A stretch of 7,470 bases of DNA from Clostridiales bacterium (GTDB lineage: Bacteria > Bacillota > Desulfitobacteriia > Desulfitobacteriales > Desulfitobacteriaceae). The notes under the pieces were generated by a model. It ran no database searches, had not been told where the DNA came from, and worked only from the letters and a program-made list of their open reading frames with translations. The DNA is taken from the NCBI GenBank assembly GCA_027357125.1, contig DAHVVW010000094.1, positions 1-7,470 on the forward strand. Reading direction: 5' to 3'. The translations under genes and the position numbers were made by a program. Below are positions 1-5,732 of the stretch, piece after piece; positions within the stretch are counted from its first letter, which is position 1, and each line of letters opens with the position of its first letter.

Positions 1-2
1 TG

Positions 3-35
3 CTGATTCTGGTGGGAATCGGGAAACTCTTTTAG
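3..35 (+). CDS. C-terminal end of an upstream membrane protein (partial, possibly YtaF)
   Basis: The third frame is open from the window edge to TAG at 33-35 and reads LILVGIGKLF, a short hydrophobic tail such as ends a membrane protein. In many Firmicutes the sporulation membrane protein YtaF lies just before coaE, and its last segment is of this kind, so YtaF is a reasonable guess. Only ten residues are visible, and another frame is also open from the edge for 15 codons (to a TAA at 47-49), so neither the frame nor the identity is secure. Confidence 0.33.
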   Translation: MILVGIGKLF

Positions 36-130
36 GATCAACAACATAAAGAAAACTTATACTTTCTGAATGGTATAAAAAAACCTAGTTGCCTTTGTTG
101 AACGTACTAAATGAATAAGGAGGCAAAAAA

Positions 131-742
131 TTGTACACAGTTGGCCTTACGGGAGGAATAGGCAGCGGGAAATCCAGCGTTGCCCACTGGCTTCAAGAAC
201 ACGGGGTTCCGGTGCTTGATGCGGATAAGATGGTGCACGAACTTCTGGCTGGAGATCAGAAAACGATTTCTCTGCTTGCTCAAGAATTCGGCCGCGATAT
301 TCTCGGTGCCGACGGCGCAGTGGACCGCAGGGCACTGGGTAGAATTGTTTTTGGAGATGAGGCTCAGCGCAGGCGGCTTGAAAAAATACTGCATCCGCAA
401 GTCTTAGTCAAGATGGAGAGAGAAAGGGAAATCTTTCAGGAACAAGGGGTAAGATTATGCTTCTGGGATATTCCCCTTTTATTTGAGGCCGGAATGGACA
501 AGTTCGTCGATGAGGTCTGGGTCGTGTGGGTTCCGCTTGCGGTCCAGGTAGAGCGCGTCTTACACAGAGACAAGCTGAGCCGGGAGGAAGTTCTGGCTCG
601 TATCCAAGCGCAGATGCTGCTCGACGACAAGGCCACCAAGGCCCAGACAGTCATTGACAACTCCAAGACCTGGGAGAGCACGGAAAACCAGCTGAAAATT
701 CTGTGGGCAAGGCTTGTACAGGACTTAAATCCGCAGATTTGA
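131..742 (+). CDS. coaE: Dephospho-CoA kinase
   Basis: CoaE phosphorylates the ribose 3'-hydroxyl of dephospho-CoA with ATP, the last step of coenzyme A synthesis, in the cytoplasm. The 203-residue product has the usual family length. It shows the P-loop GGIGSGKS (residues 8-15), the DAD motif (30-32), the CoA-domain segment WDIPLLFEAG (112-121), the R-rich lid region around R142-R146, and VIDNS (174-178) near the end. The start is TTG at 131, set by a perfect AAGGAGG at 117-123 with a 7-base spacer. The ATG at 111 is out of frame. In Firmicutes coaE commonly follows polA and mutM (and ytaF in Bacillus), which fits the tail at the window edge. The 103-base gap to the next gene leaves it open whether the two are co-transcribed. 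Nothing looks damaged. Confidence 0.96.
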   Translation: MYTVGLTGGIGSGKSSVAHWLQEHGVPVLDADKMVHELLAGDQKTISLLAQEFGRDILGADGAVDRRALGRIVFGDEAQRRRLEKILHPQVLVKMEREREIFQEQGVRLCFWDIPLLFEAGMDKFVDEVWVVWVPLAVQVERVLHRDKLSREEVLARIQAQMLLDDKATKAQTVIDNSKTWESTENQLKILWARLVQDLNPQI

Positions 743-805
743 ATACAGTAGTAGCATGGGCTTCCTTACTAGCGGATCCAAGTTTAGGCCCTTTTCTGGC
801 TCAAG

Positions 806-814
806 TGATATTAT
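806..814 (+). promoter_or_regulatory. Possible extended -10 promoter before the transglycosylase gene
   Basis: TGATATTAT fits an extended -10 element (TG, one base, TATTAT at 809-814). It would start transcription near 821, about 25 bases before the ATG at 846. The best -35 candidate, TTTAGG at 783-788, is 20 bases away, which is too far, so this is a weak call. The gene could equally be read through from coaE. Confidence 0.28.
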
Positions 815-845
815 GCGTCTATTCTTGAGTAAATTAGGAGTGTTA

Positions 846-1424
846 ATGAAAAGAAGAAGCATTTTTTTGCTTACCATAAAAAGAATATTCGTTCTTACCC
901 TGGCAGCCGTTCTTCTTGCCTGGGCCACGGGACAGATCGATGCGATTCAAAAAATATTTTACCCTTATCCGTATCGCGCTACAGTTGAAAAATATTCCAG
1001 GCAATATGGGGTCGATCCGCTGTTGGTAGCGGCGGTCATTCGTGAGGAAAGCAGATTCCTTCCCAAATCGGAGTCGCACAAAGGAGCGCGGGGTTTAATG
1101 CAGCTTATGCCTGCCACAGCTCGCTGGATTGCGCAAAGCCTTGGAGACAAAAACTACAAAGATGAGGATCTGGTCGTTCCGGACAAGAATATACAGTACG
1201 GAACCTGGTATTTAGCCAATTTGCAGAAGGAATTCAATAATGACCTGACTTTGGCTTTGGCGGCTTATAATGGCGGCAGCGGGCATGTGAAAGAGTGGAT
1301 TGAGCAAAGGCAGCTTGAGCTTGAGAACATTCGTCAGGAAGACATACCTTTCCAAGAGACACGCGAGTATGTTGGACGGGTCTTGAAAAGTTACGCCAAA
1401 TATATTAAGCTTTATAAGAAGTGA
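846..1424 (+). CDS. Membrane-anchored lytic transglycosylase (Slt family, SLT domain)
   Basis: The enzyme cleaves the MurNAc-GlcNAc bond of peptidoglycan, leaving 1,6-anhydroMurNAc ends, and acts outside the cell membrane. The 192-residue product opens with a basic stretch (KRR, then KR at 12-13) and a hydrophobic segment (about 14-27), a signal anchor or uncleaved signal peptide. The SLT domain follows. It has IREESRF with the likely catalytic Glu at 68, GARGLMQLMP at 80-89, and AYNGG at 140-144, in the order and spacing of the Slt70-like family. I chose ATG 846 because TTAGGAG lies 5 bases upstream and the basic/hydrophobic N-terminus begins there. The same frame is open from an ATG at 756, but that start lacks a ribosome binding site. 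It is a housekeeping wall-turnover enzyme often found beside coaE in related Clostridia (recall), with the repressor gene 9 bases downstream. Confidence 0.92.
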   Translation: MKRRSIFLLTIKRIFVLTLAAVLLAWATGQIDAIQKIFYPYPYRATVEKYSRQYGVDPLLVAAVIREESRFLPKSESHKGARGLMQLMPATARWIAQSLGDKNYKDEDLVVPDKNIQYGTWYLANLQKEFNNDLTLALAAYNGGSGHVKEWIEQRQLELENIRQEDIPFQETREYVGRVLKSYAKYIKLYKK

Positions 1425-1433
1425 GGAATAGTG

Positions 1434-1712
1434 ATGAAACATGTTGACCCAACGGAAACAAAACAGATTTTAACCCGGCTTAAGACCGTACGGGGGCATA
1501 TGGCCGCGGTTGAGCGGATGATGGAAGAGGATAAGTCCTGTGAGGAGATACTTCTTCAACTTGTCGCGATACGTTCCGCTATTCATAAGGTGTCGGTGGT
1601 CGTAGCGCAGCGTTATGCCAATACCTGCATGATCGATGCCCTTGAAAAAGGTGAAGACAGAAAAGAGGTGTTAAATAAAGCGATTGAAACCTTGATGAAA
1701 CTGAATCAGTAA
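1434..1712 (+). CDS. CsoR/FrmR-family (DUF156) repressor, CstR-like Cys-Tyr-Cys variant
   Basis: The family comprises small all-helical tetrameric repressors that leave the operator when a metal, formaldehyde or a reactive sulfur species modifies a conserved cysteine site. The 92-residue product has the family signature RLKTVRGHMAAVERMMEE (residues 15-32), then C36 and C65, exactly 29 apart as in CsoR. The copper ligand His expected at 61, four residues before the second Cys, is Tyr. A His is present at position 3. Loss of the His with both Cys kept is the pattern of the persulfide sensor CstR, so sulfide/persulfide sensing is more likely than copper sensing; this is inference. ATG 1434 is preferred to GTG 1431 because GAGGA at 1423-1427 gives a 6-base spacer. 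The gene follows the transglycosylase by 9 bases, so the two are probably co-transcribed, and it ends at a strong terminator. Confidence 0.9.
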   Translation: MKHVDPTETKQILTRLKTVRGHMAAVERMMEEDKSCEEILLQLVAIRSAIHKVSVVVAQRYANTCMIDALEKGEDRKEVLNKAIETLMKLNQ

Positions 1713-1727
1713 TTAACCATTAATTAT

Positions 1728-1760
1728 AAAAACCGCCGCTTTGTTAGTTGGCGGTTTTTT
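1728..1760 (+). terminator. Rho-independent terminator after the repressor gene
   Basis: A perfect 10-base stem, AAAAACCGCC (1728-1737) with GGCGGTTTTT (1750-1759), encloses a 12-base loop and runs into a T tract ending at 1760. It lies 15 bases after the stop codon and ends the left transcription unit. The A-rich left arm could make it work in both directions. Confidence 0.92.
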
Positions 1761-1829
1761 AAACCTATGCGCTGAATTTTTGGGGTTAAGTTGTCGAAAA
1801 TAGTTAGATTGTACGAAAATGAACAGAGG

Positions 1830-1846
1830 TATAGATGCTATCTATA
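1830..1846. promoter_or_regulatory. 7-bp inverted repeat upstream of a promoter, possible operator
   Basis: TATAGAT, three bases, ATCTATA is a perfect 17-base inverted repeat that ends 12 bases before the -35 box at 1859. The position suits an activator or repressor site for the zinc-ribbon gene. The arms are AT-rich and the sequence matches no operator I know, so this is a placement-based suggestion only. Confidence 0.3.
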
Positions 1847-1858
1847 GTCAAAAACTTA

Positions 1859-1887
1859 TTGACCTTGCTATAGTTTAGATGTATGCT
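1859..1887 (+). promoter_or_regulatory. Sigma-A-type promoter for the zinc-ribbon gene
   Basis: TTGACC (1859-1864) and TATGCT (1882-1887) are separated by exactly 17 bases. The expected start point is near 1894, about 34 bases before the ATG at 1928. The in-frame ATG at 1883 lies inside this -10 box, another reason to reject it as the start codon. Confidence 0.6.
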
Positions 1888-1927
1888 TAAAGCGAAAATC
1901 AATCCCGTCCAGGGGGGAGGGGTACAA

Positions 1928-2197
1928 ATGCTGGAGTGTTCTCACTGCGGTCAATTGGTGGCGGAATTTCGCCCGAAGTTTTTCATGGTGCTCGAAAAAG
2001 TTAATCCGTTGCCTCCTAATGTGAAAACCATAACTTGCCCGCAGTGCGGGGGCCTAAATTACGCGATCAATTTAGACTACTGTTCCCAATGCGGCTTTTT
2101 CCGCCCCCTGTACAATCCTATGGAACCGGAACAAATCTTAAACTTGGGCTGCCGCGGCCAGTGCCTTAGTCAGCCGTATCAACACGGAGAATCTTGA
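1928..2197 (+). CDS. Small cysteine-rich zinc-ribbon-like protein, function unknown
   Basis: I do not recognise this 89-residue protein. It carries four cysteine pairs: CSHC (4-7), CPQC (37-40), CSQC (52-55) and CRGQC (75-79). The first three are CxxC knuckles typical of zinc ribbons. The last has one more residue between the cysteines. No membrane segment or signal peptide is visible. ATG 1928 is preceded by a very G-rich ribosome binding site (GGGGGGAGGGG, 1912-1922) with a 5-base spacer. An in-frame ATG at 1883 has no such site and sits in the -10 box. The gene stands alone: its own promoter lies upstream and a terminator-like hairpin follows. Zinc binding is the simplest reading, but an Fe-S or redox role cannot be excluded next to an Hdr operon. 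Confidence 0.75.
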   Translation: MLECSHCGQLVAEFRPKFFMVLEKVNPLPPNVKTITCPQCGGLNYAINLDYCSQCGFFRPLYNPMEPEQILNLGCRGQCLSQPYQHGES

Positions 2198-2198
2198 G

Positions 2199-2229
2199 GC
2201 TTGCGAACTCTACAGGCAGGCATTTTTTT
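2199..2229 (+). terminator. Probable terminator after the zinc-ribbon gene
   Basis: GCTTGC (2199-2204) can pair with GCAGGC (2216-2221), with one G-U pair and an 11-base loop, followed by one A and seven Ts. The short stem makes it a modest terminator, but it begins just after the stop codon, where one is expected. Confidence 0.45.
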
Positions 2230-2323
2230 AGGGGATCTGCGTGAATGTACAGTCAAGTACGATCTCAAGAATCAAAAATATATCTTCATTTCTTAGCGTA
2301 AAAGCAAATTTTTTTGCTTAACC

Positions 2324-2352
2324 TTGTGAACTAATTAACTTAAATTTATACT
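2324..2352 (+). promoter_or_regulatory. Promoter of the Hdr-like operon
   Basis: TTGTGA (2324-2329) and TATACT (2347-2352) are exactly 17 bases apart, each matching the sigma-A consensus at four or five of six positions. The start point would be near 2359, giving a leader of about 26 bases before ATG 2385. A weak AT hairpin (AAGCAAA 2302-2308 with TTTGCTT 2313-2319) lies just upstream. No other promoter of this quality was noticed inside the operon, though I did not scan it exhaustively. Confidence 0.65.
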
Positions 2353-2373
2353 TGGGATAACTTTCCCATGGGA
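2353..2373. promoter_or_regulatory. Three TGGGA/TCCCA half-sites at the operon start point, possible operator
   Basis: TGGGA (2353-2357), TCCCA (2364-2368) and TGGGA (2369-2373) lie between the -10 box and the ribosome binding site. The last two form the perfect palindrome TCCCATGGGA. The first two form a 5-base inverted repeat across the expected start point. A repressor bound here would block transcription. In the RNA, CCC could also pair with the GGGAGG of the ribosome binding site. CsoR-family operators have C- and G-tracts in inverted repeats, so the nearby repressor is a candidate, but this is not shown. Confidence 0.35.
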
Positions 2374-2384
2374 GGTGAGAGGAA

Positions 2385-2627
2385 ATGGCAGATAATTACT
2401 TGGAGGCTTATGGCCAAGAGACCAGCCGAGATGTGGCGGGGCGTACTGCCAACTATTTTCAGGACTTATTTAGCCTGGAAATGCCGTTGGGGCGCATGAT
2501 GAAGATGATGCCGGGCATGGTCAAATTTGCGGCGGCCGGTAAAGACACGCGGGAGGATCTTTTCAAGTTCATGCCTCAAATGATGCCCATGATGAAACAG
2601 GCCTTCACGGGCAAGAAAGAGGAATAG
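2385..2627 (+). CDS. Small Met-rich protein leading the Hdr-like operon, function unknown
   Basis: I do not recognise this 80-residue protein. Twelve residues are Met. Most lie in two clusters, MMKMMPGM (38-45) and MPQMMPMM (63-70), separated by a charged stretch (KDTRED, 53-58). There is no Cys, no His, no signal peptide and no long hydrophobic segment, so it should be soluble and largely helical. GGAGGTGA at 2371-2378 gives a strong ribosome binding site for ATG 2385. It is the first gene after the operon promoter, and hdrC1 follows 12 bases later, so it should be made together with the Hdr-like proteins. Possible roles are an assembly or docking factor for the complex, or soft-metal binding through Met; the sequence alone does not decide. 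Confidence 0.8.
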   Translation: MADNYLEAYGQETSRDVAGRTANYFQDLFSLEMPLGRMMKMMPGMVKFAAAGKDTREDLFKFMPQMMPMMKQAFTGKKEE

Positions 2628-2639
2628 GGGGGACGAGGT

Positions 2640-3350
2640 GTGCTCGAACAAGTTAAAGACTGGGATGACGATTTTTACGAGAAGTTTAAGCCAATTGCCA
2701 TGGGGTTTGTCAATGAAGCGGAAAAATGCCTGCAGTGCGGCAAATGCACGGGCCAGTGCCCGGCTGCAGCTGTCACGCCAAGCTACAATCCCCGTAAAAT
2801 CATCCGGGATCTTGTCAATGGCAACTTAAAAAGGGTTTTCTCCAGTGTGGAATTATGGCAGTGCTTCTTCTGCAGCGGCTGTTATTCCGTATGTCCAATG
2901 GACATTAACTTTCCGTTCTTTGTCTTTATGTTCCGCCTGGCGGCCATGAACGAAGGGTACGGCTGGGAGGATGTCAAGCAGCTTGAGGGATATGCTGAAA
3001 AGGATTATCTCAAAAAGGGGATAACCGTGTCCACTTTCGAGCGTAATCCTGAAGCGATGGAGACAGTTGGAGATATTAGCAAAATCCGTATGGCCGCCGG
3101 ACTTCCGCCCGAACGCAAAGTCAGTGATCGCGGGCTGGCCGAGATTAACATGATTTCTGACTTAAGCGGGATGACCTCTTTCATGAAGAAAATCGGCGGG
3201 GTTGAACTTCTAGACTGCAAAACATGTGATGATGCGCAAATGAAACGCTGCAAAAATAAGCCTCTGCCTGCGAAAGTCGGCAAGATTAAGACTAAGCTTC
3301 GTTTCTATAATTACGGTGAACCGGGAGGGAAAGCACATGCCGAGGCCTGA
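2640..3350 (+). CDS. hdrC1: HdrC-like subunit 1, two [4Fe-4S] clusters, with a Cys-containing C-terminal extension
   Basis: HdrC proteins pass electrons between the flavin subunit HdrA and the catalytic subunit HdrB. This 236-residue product carries two ferredoxin motifs of the form CX2CX2CX3CP: C30/C33/C36/C40 and C75/C78/C81/C85, enough for two [4Fe-4S] clusters. Beyond residue 100 there is a long helical tail with an additional cysteine group, C193, C196 and C204 (CKTC and KRCKNK), not part of the basic HdrC fold as I know it. The start is GTG at 2640, with GGGGGGA at 2627-2633 upstream. The stop overlaps the start region of hdrB1 by 14 bases, so translation is coupled. It corresponds to HdrC1 of the sHdr layout; the subgroup assignment rests on gene order and partner sizes rather than an alignment. 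Confidence 0.88.
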   Translation: MLEQVKDWDDDFYEKFKPIAMGFVNEAEKCLQCGKCTGQCPAAAVTPSYNPRKIIRDLVNGNLKRVFSSVELWQCFFCSGCYSVCPMDINFPFFVFMFRLAAMNEGYGWEDVKQLEGYAEKDYLKKGITVSTFERNPEAMETVGDISKIRMAAGLPPERKVSDRGLAEINMISDLSGMTSFMKKIGGVELLDCKTCDDAQMKRCKNKPLPAKVGKIKTKLRFYNYGEPGGKAHAEA

Positions 3351-4266
3351 TAAAGTAGCACAGATCCCCAAACCAGAACAAATTTTTTTCTTCAAAAGTT
3401 GTGTGGCCAGCAATAAATACCCTGGAATCGAGTCCTGCGGTTGGGACTCACTGGAGATTTTGGGTGTCCAGCCGGTTGATTCGGACGAGCAGACCTGCTG
3501 CGGCGGGTTTGTGACCTTTGCCAATGTGGCCGCCCCTACGGCGTCCATGCCGGCTGTCGCCAGGAACCTTTCCTTGGCAGAAGAAAAGAACCTGGACACT
3601 TGCGTCTTATGCAACGGCTGCTGGACTTTCCTCAACGAGTTTGGGCATTTTATGAACCACAATGAGGAAGTCAAAGGCAGTGTCAATATGATGATGAACA
3701 TGATGGGCCGTGAGTACAAAGGGACCAGTAATGTTTACCACATTGCGGAGATGTACTACCGCTTAAAAGATGACATTGCCAAGAATGTCAAGCGCCCTCT
3801 CAAAGGGGTAAAAGTAGCGACCCACTACGGCTGCCACTACCTGGGAGGCGGTAAGTATACCGCGATTGATGATGCGCAAATGCCCACCTATATGGAAGAA
3901 CTAATTGAAATTATGGGCGGCACTGTGGTTCCGTACACTGCCAACCGTGAGTGCTGCGGGACCGGCTTTACGCAAATTATTAACGGCAAGGATCTGTCCC
4001 TGGAGCACACTCAGCACAAATTGGATTCTGTGAAAGAAGCAGATCCGGATCTTTTAATCGTGCAATGTCCTTACTGTCACAGCCAGCTTGACCGGGTCCA
4101 GCAACAGCTTAACTACAGGCAGGCAGCCGCATATGAAACTCCTGTCATTCACATTACCCAGCTCGTGGGCCTGGCTTTAGGCTTAGCTGTCCCGAAACTG
4201 GCTTTTGCCGCGCATATCAGCGGGCGTAAGCGCCTTGAAGATGTCTTAGACCGCATCGGTCGCTAG
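3337..4266 (+). CDS. hdrB1: HdrB-like subunit 1, two CCG modules
   Basis: HdrB is the catalytic subunit that cleaves or forms disulfides at two non-cubane [4Fe-4S] clusters bound by CCG modules. This 309-residue product has both modules complete: C22, C54-C55 and C92/C95 (CX31CCX36CXXC), then C166, C206-C207 and C244/C247 (CX39CCX36CXXC). An additional C89 precedes the first CXXC. Residues 118-123 form a Met-rich stretch in the linker between modules, echoing the small protein at the head of the operon. I chose ATG 3337 because GGGAGG at 3323-3328 lies 8 bases upstream; the same frame is open from a GTG at 3316 without such a site. It overlaps hdrC1, and hdrA follows after 14 bases. Full cysteine sets suggest an active subunit; the substrate is unknown. 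Confidence 0.9.
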   Translation: MPRPDKVAQIPKPEQIFFFKSCVASNKYPGIESCGWDSLEILGVQPVDSDEQTCCGGFVTFANVAAPTASMPAVARNLSLAEEKNLDTCVLCNGCWTFLNEFGHFMNHNEEVKGSVNMMMNMMGREYKGTSNVYHIAEMYYRLKDDIAKNVKRPLKGVKVATHYGCHYLGGGKYTAIDDAQMPTYMEELIEIMGGTVVPYTANRECCGTGFTQIINGKDLSLEHTQHKLDSVKEADPDLLIVQCPYCHSQLDRVQQQLNYRQAAAYETPVIHITQLVGLALGLAVPKLAFAAHISGRKRLEDVLDRIGR

Positions 4267-4280
4267 AGGGAGGAAGAAAC

Positions 4281-5294
4281 GTGAGCAAAAAGACGTTAGT
4301 TATCGGCGGTGGAATCGCAGGGATCACTGCCGCCCAGAAAATCGCTCAAAACGGCGGGGAAGTCATTTTAATTGAAAAAGAGGCTGAGCTTGGCGGGAAT
4401 TTTGCCAAACTGGCTTTTACCTTTCCGGTGTTGGGCGATGCCAAAGCCCTCGTGGCTAAAGAAATAGACAGTGTAAAATCTGCTGCCACCGTAGAAATTC
4501 TCACCCATACCGTTCTTCAGTCCTGTCAGGGAAGCGCCGGTGATTTCACAGTTGAGTTAAAGACGGCTACCGGCACCCGCACGGAAAATGTTGCCGCAAT
4601 TATTGTAGCCGCCGGTTTCCACTACATGGAGCCGACTGCTTATACAGAGTACAGCTATGGCCGTTCTCCCAAAGTGGTTACGAGCCTAGAGTTTGAAAAA
4701 ATGGCTGCGGAAAACCGTCTGCCTCAGGGGAAAGCCCGGGTGGCATTCGTACACTGTGTGGGCTCGCGCGACAAGGCGAAAGGGTATCGTTACTGTTCCA
4801 AGATTTGCTGTTCTTATTCCGCCAAACATGCGATCATGATGAAAAAAGCCAATCCAGAGTCTTTGAACTATGTTTTCTATATTGACATCCGCGCGCTTGG
4901 CAAAGGGTATGAAGAGTTCATCCGCTTGGCGATGGAAGAATACAATGTGCGCTACATCCGGGGCCGGGTGGCTAAAGTGATTGAGAGTGAACAAAAGCTA
5001 TTGGTGCGGGCGGAAGACTCTCTTATCGGCAACCCGGTGGAAGTGGAAGCTGACTTAGTGGTTCTCGCTTCAGCCATGGAGCCGCCGGAGGGTTCGCGCG
5101 AACTGGCAGGGGTTCTGGGGATCGCCACGGATGAATACGGCTTTTTCCAAGAGGCAGAGGCCAATGTTCGTCCCGTAAACTCATCTAAACCCGGAATCTT
5201 CCTCGCCGGAAGCTGCACCCAACCCATGGAAATCGCAGCTTCGGTCGCAATGGGTGGTCTGGCGGCCAGTGAAGCCTTAACTTTAATCAAATAA
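4281..5294 (+). CDS. hdrA: Short HdrA-like FAD subunit (sHdrA type)
   Basis: HdrA is the flavin subunit of Hdr complexes, with a thioredoxin-reductase-like FAD fold. This 337-residue protein begins at once with the Rossmann motif VIGGGIAG (7-14), has the acidic ribose-binding position at the end of strand 2 (LIEK, 30-33), AAG at 110-112, and a C-terminal FAD segment GIFLAGSCTQPMEIA (305-319). C159, C172, C176 and C177 give CX12CX3CC, the motif that in methanogen HdrA holds the [4Fe-4S] cluster by the flavin. The N-terminal Fe-S domain and C-terminal ferredoxin domain of the long (about 650-residue) bifurcating HdrA are absent. This short form is typical of sHdr systems. GTG 4281 has GAGGGAGGA (4266-4274) upstream. 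Without the ferredoxin domains, bifurcation as in methanogens is unlikely. Confidence 0.9.
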   Translation: MSKKTLVIGGGIAGITAAQKIAQNGGEVILIEKEAELGGNFAKLAFTFPVLGDAKALVAKEIDSVKSAATVEILTHTVLQSCQGSAGDFTVELKTATGTRTENVAAIIVAAGFHYMEPTAYTEYSYGRSPKVVTSLEFEKMAAENRLPQGKARVAFVHCVGSRDKAKGYRYCSKICCSYSAKHAIMMKKANPESLNYVFYIDIRALGKGYEEFIRLAMEEYNVRYIRGRVAKVIESEQKLLVRAEDSLIGNPVEVEADLVVLASAMEPPEGSRELAGVLGIATDEYGFFQEAEANVRPVNSSKPGIFLAGSCTQPMEIAASVAMGGLAASEALTLIK

Positions 5295-5318
5295 AGGCAT
5301 AAAGGAAGTGACTTCAAA

Positions 5319-5732
5319 ATGCGTTTACGGATTGTGGAAGACGGAGTGCGCACGACGGTTGAGCAGGCAATCCATAAGTCGCTGACATCCTGCCTTCAGT
5401 GCTCGAAATGCGGCGGCGGGTGTGCCCACACGGAAGAATTTGACCTGACACCACGTCAAGTGGTTGAGTCCCTCTTGGACTGTCAGGATGATAAAGTCCT
5501 GGACAGCCGCACCATCTGGCTTTGTGGCAAAAACTGCACCGGCTGTCAGGCGGTGTGCCCGGTGGGGCTTCCATTAAACGAAATAAATGCAGTCTTGCGG
5601 GATGAGGCTTTGGCCCGCGGCATTGAACCGAAATACCTGCAGCCATCATTGGTTTATCATAAGTTTGAACACTGTGCGAAACACCGAGGAGAGGGTGAAG
5701 CGAGTGAAAGTATTTTTAGGAGAAAAGCATAG
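5319..5732 (+). CDS. Small HdrC-like double-cluster ferredoxin between hdrA and hdrC2
   Basis: This 137-residue protein is a third HdrC-like electron carrier in the operon. Its first cluster motif is C25/C28/C31/C35 in CX2CX2CX3C spacing, but the residue after the last Cys is Ala, not the usual Pro. Its second, C69/C73/C76/C80 followed by Pro, has one extra residue between the first two cysteines (CX3CX2CX3CP). The segment between the motifs resembles the other HdrC proteins, but the C-terminal tail is short and polar. ATG 5319 has AAGGAAG upstream. The 3' end overlaps hdrC2 by 29 bases. It occupies the position of the uncharacterised protein called Hyp in sHdr operons; I cannot tell whether it is homologous to Hyp or a duplicated HdrC. 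Confidence 0.85.
   Translation: MRLRIVEDGVRTTVEQAIHKSLTSCLQCSKCGGGCAHTEEFDLTPRQVVESLLDCQDDKVLDSRTIWLCGKNCTGCQAVCPVGLPLNEINAVLRDEALARGIEPKYLQPSLVYHKFEHCAKHRGEGEASESIFRRKA

Noticed and set aside
756..845. In-frame N-terminal extension of the transglycosylase from ATG 756
   Set aside because: There is no ribosome binding site before 756, while TTAGGAG stands 5 bases before ATG 846, where a normal signal-anchor sequence begins.
1883..1927. ATG 1883 as the start of the zinc-ribbon protein
   Set aside because: It lies inside the predicted -10 box and lacks a ribosome binding site; ATG 1928 has a very strong one.
2302..2319. AT hairpin AAGCAAA/TTTGCTT as a terminator
   Set aside because: The stem is mostly A-T, with no T tract after it, and it lies just before the operon promoter; the hairpin at 2199-2229 is the better terminator.
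2324..2345. FNR/CRP or CprK-type (dehalobox) site around TTGTGAACTAATTAA
   Set aside because: The half-sites do not form the required inverted repeat; TTGTGA is better explained as the -35 box.
5587..5703. Longer HdrC2 starting upstream inside the previous gene
   Set aside because: The extra residues do not look like HdrC and there is no ribosome binding site; a well-placed site serves GTG 5704.
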